Positions 1-7,301 are shown, counted from the stretch's first letter. The stretch: DNA of 9,289 nt from Hyphomicrobiaceae bacterium UBA4118 (GCA_002383105.1 DFXC01000077.1:1018-10306); one strand, 5' to 3'. Numbers and translations are program-made. The notes: a model not told the origin generated them from the letters alone.

Positions 1-72
1 CGTAACCGGACATCCGGCGTGAGCCCGGACCCAACCCAGATCATGATCAACACCGGCAGGTGGCACCGAGCC

Positions 73-79
73 GAGAGGA
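73..79 (+). promoter_or_regulatory. Ribosome binding site of the SDR gene
   Basis: GAGAGGA ends 8 nt before ATG 88 and is the only good Shine-Dalgarno match among the in-frame candidates (19, 43, 88). It therefore decides the start. Confidence 0.6.
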
Positions 80-87
80 AATTCAAT

Positions 88-918
88 ATGCGATCCACCG
101 GGCAGGTCGTACTTATAACGGGTGCGGCCAGCGGTATCGGGCAGGAACTATGCCGGTTGTTTGCTCGTCGTGGAGCGAGCATTGGCCTGATCGACCGCGA
201 CCAAGCCAAACTGGAGGCGGTCGCAGACGAGCTGCTTCAGGCCGGCGTGCGGTGTGCGGCGGCGTCAGCCGATGTCCGCCAGCGTGAGCAGGTCCAAGAT
301 GCCGTTCATCAAATCGTCGGCGCCCTCGGGGCGCCTGATATTCTGATCCCCTGTGCCGGAATCTGTCGCGCGGCAACCGTCGACGATCCCAGGATTTCTG
401 AGCTGGAGGACATCTTTCGGGTGAATTTTCTGGGCATGGTTTACATGATTGAGGCCGTCCTCCCTTCAATGCTGGAGCGCAAGAGCGGGCAGATCGCCGG
501 CATCTCAAGCATGGCCGGCGTGCGCGGCATACCGTTCGAGCCGGGCTATTCCGCAAGCAAGGCCGCGGTGGCGGCTTACCTGGAAAGCGTTCGAGGCGAG
601 CTCAGGCAGCGGGGTATCACCGTGACGACGGTCTTCCCGGGCTATGTGCAAACCCCTTTACTCGATGAGATTAATGGAATGATGGGCGCGGATATGTCTG
701 ACGGGAAAGCCCTCACGGCGAACGCTGCCGCTGCGACGATAATGAAGGGTATCGAACGAAAGTGGTCCTACATTTATTTGCCACGGTCGCTCGGCTTGAG
801 CGTTCGCCTGAGCCGGCTCATGCCGCCGCGCCTGTATGACCGGGTCATGAGCCGAATGTTCAGTCGCTTTTCCATTTCCCGTCGAGCCGGCGCGGCACCG
901 AAGCCCGACATAACTTAG
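88..918 (+). CDS. Classical short-chain dehydrogenase/reductase (SDR)
   Basis: This is a 276-residue NAD(P)-dependent oxidoreductase, probably cytosolic, substrate unknown. Seen directly: the cofactor glycine motif TGAASGIG at residues 11-18; Asp36 at the end of the second strand, which in this family usually favours NAD(H) over NADP(H); and the catalytic tetrad Asn113, Ser141, Tyr154 and Lys158 (YSASK). The usual NNAG structural motif reads IPCAG, so Cys replaces the second Asn. After the core, residues about 230-276 are Arg/Met-rich and basic, longer than the minimal 250-residue SDR, and could contact membrane or a partner. I chose ATG at 88 because GAGAGGA lies 8 nt upstream and the SDR fold begins at once. 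In-frame GTG 19 and ATG 43 would add an unconserved leader without a ribosome site. Codon use looks less GC-biased than in the purD-waaA block. The class is certain; the substrate cannot be assigned. Confidence 0.9.
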   Translation: MRSTGQVVLITGAASGIGQELCRLFARRGASIGLIDRDQAKLEAVADELLQAGVRCAAASADVRQREQVQDAVHQIVGALGAPDILIPCAGICRAATVDDPRISELEDIFRVNFLGMVYMIEAVLPSMLERKSGQIAGISSMAGVRGIPFEPGYSASKAAVAAYLESVRGELRQRGITVTTVFPGYVQTPLLDEINGMMGADMSDGKALTANAAAATIMKGIERKWSYIYLPRSLGLSVRLSRLMPPRLYDRVMSRMFSRFSISRRAGAAPKPDIT

Positions 919-943
919 TGGGGAACTACGCTTAGTGGGGAAC
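914..943. repeat. 13-bp direct repeat between convergent SDR genes
   Basis: CTTAGTGGGGAAC occurs at 914-926 and again at 931-943, separated by 4 nt. The first copy contains the TAG stop of the upstream SDR (916-918). The second contains, on the other strand, the TAA stop of the epimerase (932-934). It looks like a small tandem duplication at the junction of the two convergent genes. No strong hairpin is formed and no function is evident. Confidence 0.7.
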
Positions 944-1933
944 GGCTCTTGGGCCGATAAGGTTCTCGGCAATCATCCAATCGATGCACTCCTTCAGCAT
1001 GGCCTCGACCGACGCGGGCCGATAGTCGAGCTCGCGCATTGCCTTGTCGCTTCGGCAAATAATACTTGCACTCACGAGCGCAGCCGATTCTTGCGATATC
1101 CTTGGCTCTTTCCCGGTGAGCATCGATATCCATTCGGAGACGCGGCCGGCGCCGCGCAAGACAAGCGGCCGCCCGACCACGGTATTGGTCGGTTGGCCGA
1201 GCAATTTGCCCACCATTTGCACAATCTCGGCATAGGAGGCCTCGTTCCCGCCCAGAATGTAATTGTGCCCAGTCCGGCCCTTCTCGGCGGCCGCAAGATG
1301 CGCCCGCACCACCGCCCCGACATCGGCATAGCAGGCGCGTCCCGGGGGAATCCGAAAGAGTTGCCGGTTCGCCGCCAGGCGGATGAACTGTGACCACGTC
1401 CCCCAGTCGTAACGGCCAATGACATTGGCGGGGTTCACCAAGACCGCATCTAACCCCTGAGCAATCCCTTTGGCGACCTCCTCTTCCGCCGCGGTCTTCG
1501 AGTTCTGGTAATTGAAGCTGTTTTTTCCGAGCTTTGCGGAGGTCTCGTCGAACGGTCCGGTTTGCATCCCGTAGACGGCAGTCGACGACGTATGCACGAA
1601 CTTTCGGGCGCGCTTGGCCAGCGCCGTCGCCACCATGTTGCGCGTGCCTTCGACATTGGTTCGCCATTGCCGTTGCTTGTGGCCGGACCATAGGCTGACA
1701 TCGCCGGCGACGTGAAACACGGCATCGACATCCTCAGGCATGGCGCGGTCGAGCGAGGCGGGGTCCTCGATCGCCCCTTCCACCAGGCGGACGGGATATT
1801 TTTGCAGCTGCGTCAGCCTGGAGTTGGGCCGATGCAGCGCGGTCACCTCCCAGCCCGATTGCGTGAGTTGCTCGACGAGGTTGAGGCCGATAAAGCCCGT
1901 GCCACCGGTCACGAAAGCGGTCTTGTTCGGCAT
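932..1933 (-). CDS. NAD-dependent epimerase/dehydratase (extended SDR, DFR-like)
   Basis: This is a 333-residue extended SDR of the NAD-dependent epimerase/dehydratase family, most like the dihydroflavonol-reductase/3-beta-HSD branch. Members reduce, epimerise or dehydrate sugars, sterols or small carbonyl compounds using NAD(P)(H). Seen directly: the nucleotide-binding motif TGGTGFIG at residues 9-16; TNVEGT at 92-97, as expected after strand 4; HTSSTAVYG at 114-122, supplying the catalytic Ser/Thr; YQNSK with Tyr142 and Lys146; and NPANVIG at 168-173 (single-letter run shifted by one at most), the family's substrate-loop region. Length is normal for the family and no truncation is seen. The ATG at 1933 is preceded on the minus strand by an AAGAGGGC-type ribosome site (about 1941-1948). 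It converges on the SDR at 88-918, a distant relative by fold only. HpnA-like hopanoid-associated epimerases are related, but no hpn genes are here, so no specific product is claimed. Confidence 0.88.
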   Translation of the reverse strand: MPNKTAFVTGGTGFIGLNLVEQLTQSGWEVTALHRPNSRLTQLQKYPVRLVEGAIEDPASLDRAMPEDVDAVFHVAGDVSLWSGHKQRQWRTNVEGTRNMVATALAKRARKFVHTSSTAVYGMQTGPFDETSAKLGKNSFNYQNSKTAAEEEVAKGIAQGLDAVLVNPANVIGRYDWGTWSQFIRLAANRQLFRIPPGRACYADVGAVVRAHLAAAEKGRTGHNYILGGNEASYAEIVQMVGKLLGQPTNTVVGRPLVLRGAGRVSEWISMLTGKEPRISQESAALVSASIICRSDKAMRELDYRPASVEAMLKECIDWMIAENLIGPRAVPH

Positions 1934-2158
1934 GGCTTGCGCCCTCTTGTTTCACGGCGGTAATGGGAGAGCCGTCCAAGCTGGAGACGGCCGAACGGCG
2001 CCAGGGGACCGCCCCAATGAATGGTTCGGTCGCAATGTAGTTTATGGGCCGTCACCGAGCTAGATCAGGCGTGTTTTCCATTACGACCCGCATGCATGTC
2101 GCGGGATTGTCCGGTCGGGAGATCACGGATTTTCTTGCAACCTGCGACGATGAAGCCT

Positions 2159-3031
2159 TTAGACGCGGCGCTTGCCGTCCATCAGCTGCCAGATCATCGG
2201 GGTGAAGATGAGCTGCATGGCGAGCGGCATCTTGCTGCCGGGGCAGACGATGGTGTTCGGCCGCGACATGAAGGAGTCCGCCAACATCGACAGCAGATAG
2301 GGAAAGTCGACGCCCCGCGGATTCTTGAAACGAATGATGAGCATGCTTTCATCGGGGCTCGGCACGTCGCGCGCGATGAACGGGTTCGACGTGTCGACCG
2401 TGGGCACACGCTGGAAATTGACGTGCGTCTGCGAGAACTGGGGACAGATGTAGTGCACGTAGTCGGGCATGCGGCGCAGGATGGTGTCGACAATCGCCTC
2501 TTGCGTGTAGCCGCGTACCAACTTGTCGCGATGGAGCTTCTGCACCCATTCGAGGTTGATGACCGGTACGACGCCGATCAGGAGATCGGGGTGCTGAGCG
2601 ACATTGACCCTCTCGGTGACGATGGCTCCATGCAGCCCCTCGTAGAACAGCATATCGGTGTCTAACGGGATGTCCTCCCACGGTGTGAACGTCCCGGCCG
2701 TCTTCTGATAGGGTGCGGCCTCTTCCTCCTCGTGAAGGTATTTGCGTATTTTCCCCGTTCCGCCTTCTCCATAGCCGCGAAATAACGTCTCGAGCTCCTC
2801 GAAGAGGTTGGCCTCGGGACCGAAATGGCTGAAATGCGTCTCGCCCTTGTCGTGCGCCTCTTCCATCTTCGCCCGCATGGCGTCGCGATCGTAGCGATGA
2901 AAGGCATCGCCGTAGACGATCGCCGCCTTGACGCCTTCGCGGCGAAAGATCTGTTGAAAGGTCATCGTCACGGTGGTTGTGCCGGAACCTGACGACCCTG
3001 TGATGGCAATGATCGGATGTCTGGCCGACAT
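2159..3031 (-). CDS. cbbP: Phosphoribulokinase (proteobacterial class I)
   Basis: This kinase phosphorylates ribulose 5-phosphate with ATP to ribulose 1,5-bisphosphate, the RuBisCO substrate in the Calvin-Benson-Bassham cycle; it is cytosolic. The 290 residues align without gaps to the numbering I recall for the Rhodobacter sphaeroides enzyme: P-loop GSSGSGTTT at 12-20, catalytic base Asp42, His45 and Arg49 of the sugar-phosphate site, His100, Glu131 (YEGLH), then Lys165, Arg168, Asp169 and Arg173. Arg31, Arg234 and Arg257, linked there to NADH activation, are also present. Together these predict an active, NADH-responsive enzyme. The ATG at 3031 has a GGAGGG ribosome site 5 nt upstream. No other cbb gene lies in the window: neighbours are an epimerase and a small secreted protein, with gaps of 225 and 116 nt, so it is probably transcribed alone. 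No clear CbbR site was recognised upstream. The symbol prkB is also used for stand-alone copies. Confidence 0.97.
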   Translation of the reverse strand: MSARHPIIAITGSSGSGTTTVTMTFQQIFRREGVKAAIVYGDAFHRYDRDAMRAKMEEAHDKGETHFSHFGPEANLFEELETLFRGYGEGGTGKIRKYLHEEEEAAPYQKTAGTFTPWEDIPLDTDMLFYEGLHGAIVTERVNVAQHPDLLIGVVPVINLEWVQKLHRDKLVRGYTQEAIVDTILRRMPDYVHYICPQFSQTHVNFQRVPTVDTSNPFIARDVPSPDESMLIIRFKNPRGVDFPYLLSMLADSFMSRPNTIVCPGSKMPLAMQLIFTPMIWQLMDGKRRV

Positions 3032-3036
3032 GTCTT

Positions 3037-3042
3037 CCCTCC
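3037..3042 (-). promoter_or_regulatory. Ribosome binding site of phosphoribulokinase
   Basis: Read on the minus strand, GGAGGG lies 5 nt before the ATG at 3031, a strong Shine-Dalgarno match that fixes the start. Confidence 0.65.
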
Positions 3043-3147
3043 GCTAAGCATCATATTTGCGAGCGGGGATTGCCCGATACGAGGCAGTTCTGATTTGGCT
3101 CAGACGATGATCTACCGACTAAGCTCACCGATGAGAGGGCGAGCGCG

Positions 3148-3498
3148 CTAAAATCCTGAGCGAGGTGTCCAGTAGCGCATGCTCGGCGGGTAGTTCAACT
3201 CCGGAAATGCCCTCTGAAGCGCCTGGGTCTCGTAGTCGCCCTTCTGATAGGGCACGAAGCCGAAATAGAAGCTGTAACCGCCGGGGCGCCCGGGAGAGTA
3301 ATAATAGGGGTAAATGGGAGGGCGTCCGCGCCGATAGATGCGGGCGGGCTCCACCGGGGAGGCATGGCTGCCGAAGCCTGAGGCAAAAGCGGGTGTGGCG
3401 CTCGCAGGGGCGATCCCGCCAAGGAGCCATAGGCCGAGCAATATCGCGGCCGCCATGGCCAAGGCCAGGGTCTTGGAAAACGGCAATAAATGGGGCAT
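3148..3498 (-). CDS. Small secreted Tyr/Pro/Gly-rich protein, function unknown
   Basis: I do not recognise this 116-residue protein. It opens with a typical signal sequence: a short n-region ending in Lys9, a hydrophobic stretch at about 10-30, and small residues giving possible signal-peptidase cuts after ASA (34) or AFA (39). The mature part (about 78 residues) has no cysteine. It has 11 tyrosines between residues 55 and 109 and many prolines and glycines, including IYPYYYSPGRPGGY at 62-75. It is thus probably exported to the periplasm or cell surface, perhaps as a structural or wall-associated protein; that is inference from composition. The start at 3498 is preferred over the in-frame 3561 because GGAG lies at 3505-3508, 6 nt upstream, and the signal peptide begins there; the longer form would bury it behind 21 residues. 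It is divergent from the membrane-protein gene at 3618. Confidence 0.7.
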   Translation of the reverse strand: MPHLLPFSKTLALAMAAAILLGLWLLGGIAPASATPAFASGFGSHASPVEPARIYRRGRPPIYPYYYSPGRPGGYSFYFGFVPYQKGDYETQALQRAFPELNYPPSMRYWTPRSGF

Positions 3499-3559
3499 GC
3501 GATTCTCCGATCTAGGGGCAGCGTAATGAAGGGCGGCCGCCGTCGCAATGGCTTGGCCC

Positions 3560-3617
3560 AATGACCTGGCATGAAGGGATGGCGAAAAGGCGTCGGGTCG
3601 AAAATGCCAAATGACCT
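3560..3617. repeat. Paired motifs between divergent unknown genes
   Basis: AATGACCT occurs at 3560-3567 and 3610-3617, exactly 50 bp apart. Between the copies, TGGCAT (3567-3572) and ATGCCA (3604-3609) form an inverted pair. The right copy directly abuts the ATG at 3618. Such spacing, close to five helical turns, could suit a dimeric regulator shared by both genes, but the motifs are short and chance is possible. Confidence 0.3.
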
Positions 3618-4130
3618 ATGAGCGGGTCGATCCAGTTCGGGATCGCGGTGGCGCTGGTCCTTATGATCGCCGCCTTGACCATGAGATTTGCCTTCAGGGC
3701 AGGCCGCACCGGCTCTGAGCCCATCATCAGGGCGAGCTTCAAGCAACTCCAGCCGGATTGGTATCAGGTGGGCATGACCGTTACCAACCGGGCGCCTTAC
3801 CGCCTAGCGGGGGTGTCGCTGCGTCGCGTGCGGCCACGCTCGGCGCGGCTCATGGCGCCCATCACGTCGGTCTCGACGCGGCAAGGCAATTTCCAGGTGT
3901 GGTCGGACCCCGCCGTCGATTTGCCGACCACGAACATTCCCATCGACATGGTGGTCGGACCGCATGAGGCGTGGCGCGGCGCTGTCTCGCCAGGCTCGGA
4001 GGCGCATATGATGGCGTGGGTGTTCCTGCCCGAGAGAAGCGAGCCCACGCAGTTGACGCTCGAGCTCGCGTTCAGGGATGGCGGAGGCCATCTGCGCCAC
4101 TACCGCTTCATCGCGACGCGCGAGAAATAG
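3618..4130 (+). CDS. Single-span membrane protein with beta-rich domain, function unknown
   Basis: I do not recognise this 170-residue protein. One hydrophobic segment lies at about residues 6-22, with no signal-peptidase site, so it is likely a membrane anchor. The rest alternates in a way that suggests a beta-sandwich-like domain: [14 protein letters not shown] at 48-61, a basic stretch RRVRPRSAR at 69-77, then ISTR-type and NIPID strands, and a final strand [10 protein letters not shown]. Three arginines (23, 27, 30) follow the hydrophobic segment while the N-terminus is uncharged. The positive-inside rule would therefore place the domain in the cytoplasm, although a periplasmic domain is the commoner arrangement; topology is open. 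No good ribosome site precedes ATG 3618. Its last 23 nt overlap the 3' end of purD on the other strand. GC-rich codon use and a coherent fold-like pattern argue that it is real. Confidence 0.7.
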   Translation: MSGSIQFGIAVALVLMIAALTMRFAFRAGRTGSEPIIRASFKQLQPDWYQVGMTVTNRAPYRLAGVSLRRVRPRSARLMAPITSVSTRQGNFQVWSDPAVDLPTTNIPIDMVVGPHEAWRGAVSPGSEAHMMAWVFLPERSEPTQLTLELAFRDGGGHLRHYRFIATREK

Positions 4131-5385
4131 CGCGCCAGCCGATGTCGCGGCGGCAGAAGCCGCCCGGCCAATCGATCTGGTCGAGGGCCTGATAGGCGCG
4201 GTCTCTCGCCTCGCCGATATCCGTGCCCCGCGCGGTGACGCCGAGCACGCGCCCGCCATCGGCAAGCAAAAGGTCGCCGTCGCACTTGGTGCCGGCATGG
4301 AAGATCTCGACGTTTGGATCGGCGGCAGCGGCGGCGAGTCCTCTGATCTCGGTGCCCTTCCGGTAAGTGCCGGGATAGCCGCGCGCCGCCATCACCACGC
4401 ACAGCGCCGCATCGTCATGCCAGTCGAGCGCCACATTGCCTAAGTCACCCTCGGCGCTGGCGAGCAGGGCAGGGAGCAGGTCGGACTTGAGACGCAGCAT
4501 CAGCACCTGCGCCTCAGGATCGCCGAAGCGCACATTATATTCGATGAGCTTGGGCTGACCGTCGGCGATCATCAGGCCGGCATAGAGCACGCCTCTGAAG
4601 GGCGTGCCGCGCGCGGCCATGGCGCGCACCGTCGGCTCGATGATCTCCTCCATGACGCGGGCGCATAGCGCGTCCGTCGTGATCGGCGCCGGCGAATAGG
4701 CGCCCATGCCGCCGGTGTTAGGCCCCTGATCGCCGTCGAAGGCGCGCTTATGGTCCTGCGCCGTGGCGAGGGCAAGCGCGGTCGCGCCGTCAACAAGCGC
4801 AAAGAAGCTCGCCTCCTCGCCGTACAGGAATTCCTCGATCACCACCTCGGCACCCGCCGCGCCGAAGGCGCCGGCGAAGCAGGCATCGATGGCGGCGTCT
4901 GCGTCCTCCCGCGTCTGCGCGATGATCACGCCCTTGCCGGCGGCGAGGCCGTCGGCCTTGATGACTATGGGCAGGCTTTGCCCCGCGCCATAGGCCTTGG
5001 CAGAAGAGGCGTCATTGAAGCGGCGGTAAGAAGCCGTGGGGATGCCGTAAGCCGCACACAAATCCTTGGTGAAGCCTTTGGAGCCTTCGAGTTGTGCCGC
5101 CGCCTTCGACGGTCCGAACACTTTGATTCCGGCGGCTTCGAGATCGTCGGTGAGCCCCGCCACCAGCGGCAGCTCAGGGCCCACCACCACGAGGCCGATG
5201 CTCTTCTCCTTGCAGAAGCGGATGACCGCCGCGTGGTCCTCGACATCGAGCGCGACGCATTGGGCGATCTCGGCGATGCCGGCATTGGCGGGCGCGCAAT
5301 AGAGTGTGCCGAGCAGGGGGCTTTGCTTGAGCTTCCAGGCGAGCGCATGCTCGCGGCCGCCGCCCCCGATCAACAGCACCTTCAC
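4108..5385 (-). CDS. purD: Phosphoribosylamine--glycine ligase (GAR synthetase)
   Basis: PurD joins 5-phosphoribosylamine and glycine using ATP, giving glycinamide ribonucleotide, the second step of de novo purine synthesis; it is cytosolic. Seen in the 425-residue form: GGGGREHA at 7-14 in the N-domain, GPELPLVAG at 69-77, the [13 protein letters not shown] entry to the ATP-grasp domain at 91-103, [10 protein letters not shown] at 144-153, [12 protein letters not shown] at 221-232, and [10 protein letters not shown] at 282-291 near the metal site. The C-terminal [15 protein letters not shown] is typical, so the gene is complete. Start choice: GTG at 5394 gives three extra residues but has GGAG only 1 nt upstream. 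GTG at 5385 has the same GGAG 10 nt upstream and yields the family-typical [10 protein letters not shown]. It is divergent from xseA across about 100 nt, and its 3' end overlaps the unknown gene at 3618-4130. Confidence 0.96.
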   Translation of the reverse strand: MKVLLIGGGGREHALAWKLKQSPLLGTLYCAPANAGIAEIAQCVALDVEDHAAVIRFCKEKSIGLVVVGPELPLVAGLTDDLEAAGIKVFGPSKAAAQLEGSKGFTKDLCAAYGIPTASYRRFNDASSAKAYGAGQSLPIVIKADGLAAGKGVIIAQTREDADAAIDACFAGAFGAAGAEVVIEEFLYGEEASFFALVDGATALALATAQDHKRAFDGDQGPNTGGMGAYSPAPITTDALCARVMEEIIEPTVRAMAARGTPFRGVLYAGLMIADGQPKLIEYNVRFGDPEAQVLMLRLKSDLLPALLASAEGDLGNVALDWHDDAALCVVMAARGYPGTYRKGTEIRGLAAAAADPNVEIFHAGTKCDGDLLLADGGRVLGVTARGTDIGEARDRAYQALDQIDWPGGFCRRDIGWRAISRASR

Positions 5386-5395
5386 GTCGATCACG

Positions 5396-5399
5396 CTCC
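5396..5399 (-). promoter_or_regulatory. Ribosome binding site deciding the purD start
   Basis: GGAG on the minus strand lies 1 nt from GTG 5394 but 10 nt from GTG 5385. Only the second spacing is workable, which favours the shorter PurD. Confidence 0.45.
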
Positions 5400-5461
5400 G
5401 CTTGTTACGAACCGCCCAGGCTAGTATTGCAGGGCCTCAAGACCCGCGCTCATTAGCACGA

Positions 5462-5484
5462 GAAAAGAGCGCTAACGAAAAGAG
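5462..5484 (+). repeat. Duplicated purine-rich octamer before xseA
   Basis: GAAAAGAG occurs at 5462-5469 and 5477-5484, with a 15-nt period; the second copy touches the xseA ATG at 5485. The second copy lies 12 nt before the alternative in-frame ATG at 5497 and the first 15 nt before ATG 5485, so either could be the weak ribosome site used. Confidence 0.4.
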
Positions 5485-6936
5485 ATGACCGAATCCATGG
5501 CCGACCGCATCGAGGCCACCTCCGCCACGACCAACCTCGTCGAGTATACCGTCTCCGAGCTTGCCTTCGCCCTCAAGCGGACGGTCGAGGACGCTTATGG
5601 CCTGGTGCGGCTCCGCGGCGAGATCTCGGGCTATAAGGGCCAGCACGCGAGCGGCCATTGCTATTTCACGCTGAAGGACGAGAAGGCGGCGATCGAGGCG
5701 GTGATCTGGCGGAGCACCTTCGCCCGCCTCAAATTCAAGCCTGAAGCAGGCCTCGAGGTCATCGCCAAAGGCCGCGTCACCACCTATCCCGACAAGTCGA
5801 AATACCAAATCGTCATCGACGAGCTCGAGCCGGCCGGCATCGGCGCGCTCATGGCGCTGCTCGAGCAGCGGAAGAAGATGCTCGCCGCCGAAGGCCTGTT
5901 CCACGAGGCGCGCAAAAAGCCGCTTCCGTACCTGCCGCGCATCGTCGGCGTCATCACCTCGCCCACGGGTGCGGTGATCCGCGACATTCTCCATCGGCTC
6001 GCAGACCGCTTCCCCTGCCATGTCCTGGTCTGGCCGGTTAGGGTTCAGGGCGAGACCTGCGCTGCCGAGGTGGCCGCCGCCATCGCCGGCTTCAACGCGC
6101 TGATGATTGGCGCCGCCGTGCCGCGCCCCGATCTCATCATCGTCGCCCGCGGCGGCGGCGGCCTCGAGGACCTCTGGGGCTTCAACGAGGAGATCGTTGC
6201 GCGCGCGGCCGCCGCAAGCGCCATCCCGCTCATCTCCGCGGTCGGCCACGAGACCGACTGGACCATCATCGACTATGTCGCCGATTTCCGTGCGCCGACC
6301 CCGACGGCAGCCGCCGAGCGTGCCGTGCCGGTGCGTGCCGACCTGCTCATCACGGTAACGAGCTTCGGCCTGCGTGCCGCGAGCACGCTGCGGCGCGCAC
6401 TCCAAGCGCAGCGAGGCCGCTTCCTGGCGGCTACGCGCGGGTTGCCGAGGAAAGCCAACATCCTCGATCTGCCGCGGCAGCGCTACGACAGCGCGAGCGG
6501 GAGGCTGCCGCGGGCGCTCCTTGCCAATGCGCGAGCCCATCGCACCTGGCTCGAGCGCACCGCCTCGCGCCTCAGGCCGCATATCGTGGCGCGCGCCGCG
6601 CTTGCCGGCCGCGAACGTCTCGGCCGCCTCGACCGCTCGCGGTTGCGCTCGCTCTCCGCCTTGATGGAGCGCTCACGACGCCGGCTCGATGGCCAGGCAA
6701 AGCTCCTCTCGACGCTCAGTCACCACAATGTGCTGGCGCGCGGCTTTGCGCTGGTACGCGACGCCGACGGAGCCATGCTCAGGCGTGCGGAAGAGGTGAG
6801 GCCGGGCGCTGCTCTCGACATCGAGTTCGCCGATGGCCATGTTGGAGCTCATGCCGATATCCGCCAGCGGAAGTCGGAGCCTGACGCTAAAGAGCCGCGC
6901 AAGCGCGGGAGCGAAAAGCAGGGGACGCTGCTTTAG
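5485..6936 (+). CDS. xseA: Exodeoxyribonuclease VII large subunit
   Basis: XseA is the catalytic subunit of exonuclease VII, which with several copies of small XseB degrades single-stranded DNA from both ends and acts in repair. The 483 residues show, in order: an OB-fold nucleic-acid-binding domain at about 20-115 ([14 protein letters not shown], then [19 protein letters not shown]); the catalytic core with [21 protein letters not shown] at about 155-175, [16 protein letters not shown] at 221-236 and [17 protein letters not shown] at 251-267, followed by [10 protein letters not shown]; an Arg/Ala-rich helical region at about 290-410 that carries XseB in known structures; and a C-terminal [13 protein letters not shown] segment. 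A Lys/Arg/Glu-rich tail of about 30 residues is extra. Length is normal. ATG 5497 is an alternative start. No xseB is present in the window. Its TAG stop lies within the edge of the palindromic repeat downstream. Confidence 0.96.
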   Translation: MTESMADRIEATSATTNLVEYTVSELAFALKRTVEDAYGLVRLRGEISGYKGQHASGHCYFTLKDEKAAIEAVIWRSTFARLKFKPEAGLEVIAKGRVTTYPDKSKYQIVIDELEPAGIGALMALLEQRKKMLAAEGLFHEARKKPLPYLPRIVGVITSPTGAVIRDILHRLADRFPCHVLVWPVRVQGETCAAEVAAAIAGFNALMIGAAVPRPDLIIVARGGGGLEDLWGFNEEIVARAAAASAIPLISAVGHETDWTIIDYVADFRAPTPTAAAERAVPVRADLLITVTSFGLRAASTLRRALQAQRGRFLAATRGLPRKANILDLPRQRYDSASGRLPRALLANARAHRTWLERTASRLRPHIVARAALAGRERLGRLDRSRLRSLSALMERSRRRLDGQAKLLSTLSHHNVLARGFALVRDADGAMLRRAEEVRPGAALDIEFADGHVGAHADIRQRKSEPDAKEPRKRGSEKQGTLL

Positions 6937-6986
6937 AGCATGATGGGCGAAAAGTGGGAACCGGTTTTCCGAAAGGATCATGCGCA
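6934..6986. repeat. Short palindromic intergenic repeat (Rhizobiales-type)
   Basis: Arms GCATGAT (6938-6944) and ATCATGC (6977-6983) are perfect inverted copies, and GAAAA (6949-6953) pairs with TTTTC (6965-6969) around a loop containing GTGGGAACCGG. The core CGAAAAGTGGGAACCGG is one I recall as recurring between genes in Rhizobiales genomes; that family link is from memory, not searched. Here the inner arms have drifted, so pairing is interrupted. The left end overlaps the xseA stop codon (6934-6936). It may also act as a 3' stem-loop for the xseA message. A further, looser pair (AGCGA at 6990-6994, TCGCT at 7016-7020) may be the degraded second half of the element. Confidence 0.7.
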
Positions 6987-7071
6987 AAAAGCGAGAGCGC
7001 ACTGGTCATGACGGTTCGCTTGAGGTTATGGTGATCAACAACAACTTTAAGAAACGAGTCGCTCAGTCTTG

Positions 7072-7290
7072 ATGAACCGCTTCGAACGCAATCTCGGCTT
7101 CAAGGGCGAGGCCAAGCTCAAATATCTCGACGGCGAGGTGCAGGTGATGAGCCCTGGCGACTTCGTGCGCTGCGCCGTCACCGGCCGTACCATCCCACTC
7201 GATGAGCTCCGCTATTGGAGCGTGGAGCGGCAGGAGGCCTATATCGATGCGGCGACCTCTCTCAAGCGCTACCGCGAGACCCACCCCTAA
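7072..7290 (+). CDS. DUF2093 domain protein
   Basis: This 72-residue protein matches the alphaproteobacterial DUF2093 family in length and in its hallmark stretches: KLKYLDGEVQVMSPGDFVRCAVTG split across residues about 14-37, then IPLDELRYWSVERQEAY at about 40-56. No biochemical role is known to me. It has one cysteine and no signal or membrane segment, so it is probably a small cytosolic protein. ATG 7072 is chosen over the TTG just before it (7069) as the stronger codon; the ribosome site is weak. It follows xseA on the same strand after a 135-nt gap holding the palindromic repeat, so co-transcription is possible but uncertain. It converges on lpxK 65 nt away. Its position between xseA and lpxK fits the arrangement I recall in Rhizobiales. 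Confidence 0.88.
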   Translation: MNRFERNLGFKGEAKLKYLDGEVQVMSPGDFVRCAVTGRTIPLDELRYWSVERQEAYIDAATSLKRYRETHP

Positions 7291-7301
7291 AGCTGCTGGC
7301 T

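Noticed and set aside
915..1691. 258-residue open frame on the minus strand inside the epimerase gene
   Set aside because: It is another frame of the same strand as the well-supported epimerase; low-complexity Arg-rich translation.
2087..2105. CCCGC/GCGGG hairpin downstream of phosphoribulokinase as a terminator
   Set aside because: Stem of only 5 bp with a 9-nt loop and no T-run on the minus strand.
2021..2665. 214-residue + strand open frame over phosphoribulokinase
   Set aside because: Most of it is antisense to a conserved enzyme, and its composition is that of a shadow frame.
3050..3055. TATGAT on the minus strand as a -10 box for phosphoribulokinase
   Set aside because: No -35 match at 16-18 nt, and the implied transcript would begin almost on the ribosome site; too weak to call. 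No clear CbbR (LysR-type) palindrome either.
5402..5427. TTGTTA and TAGTAT as an xseA promoter
   Set aside because: The spacer is 14 nt, too short for a sigma-70-type promoter.
5437..6582. 381-residue open frame antisense to xseA
   Set aside because: It lies wholly over strongly conserved xseA coding sequence, is Arg/Ala/Gly/Glu-rich as expected for high-GC antisense frames, and has no recognisable domain.
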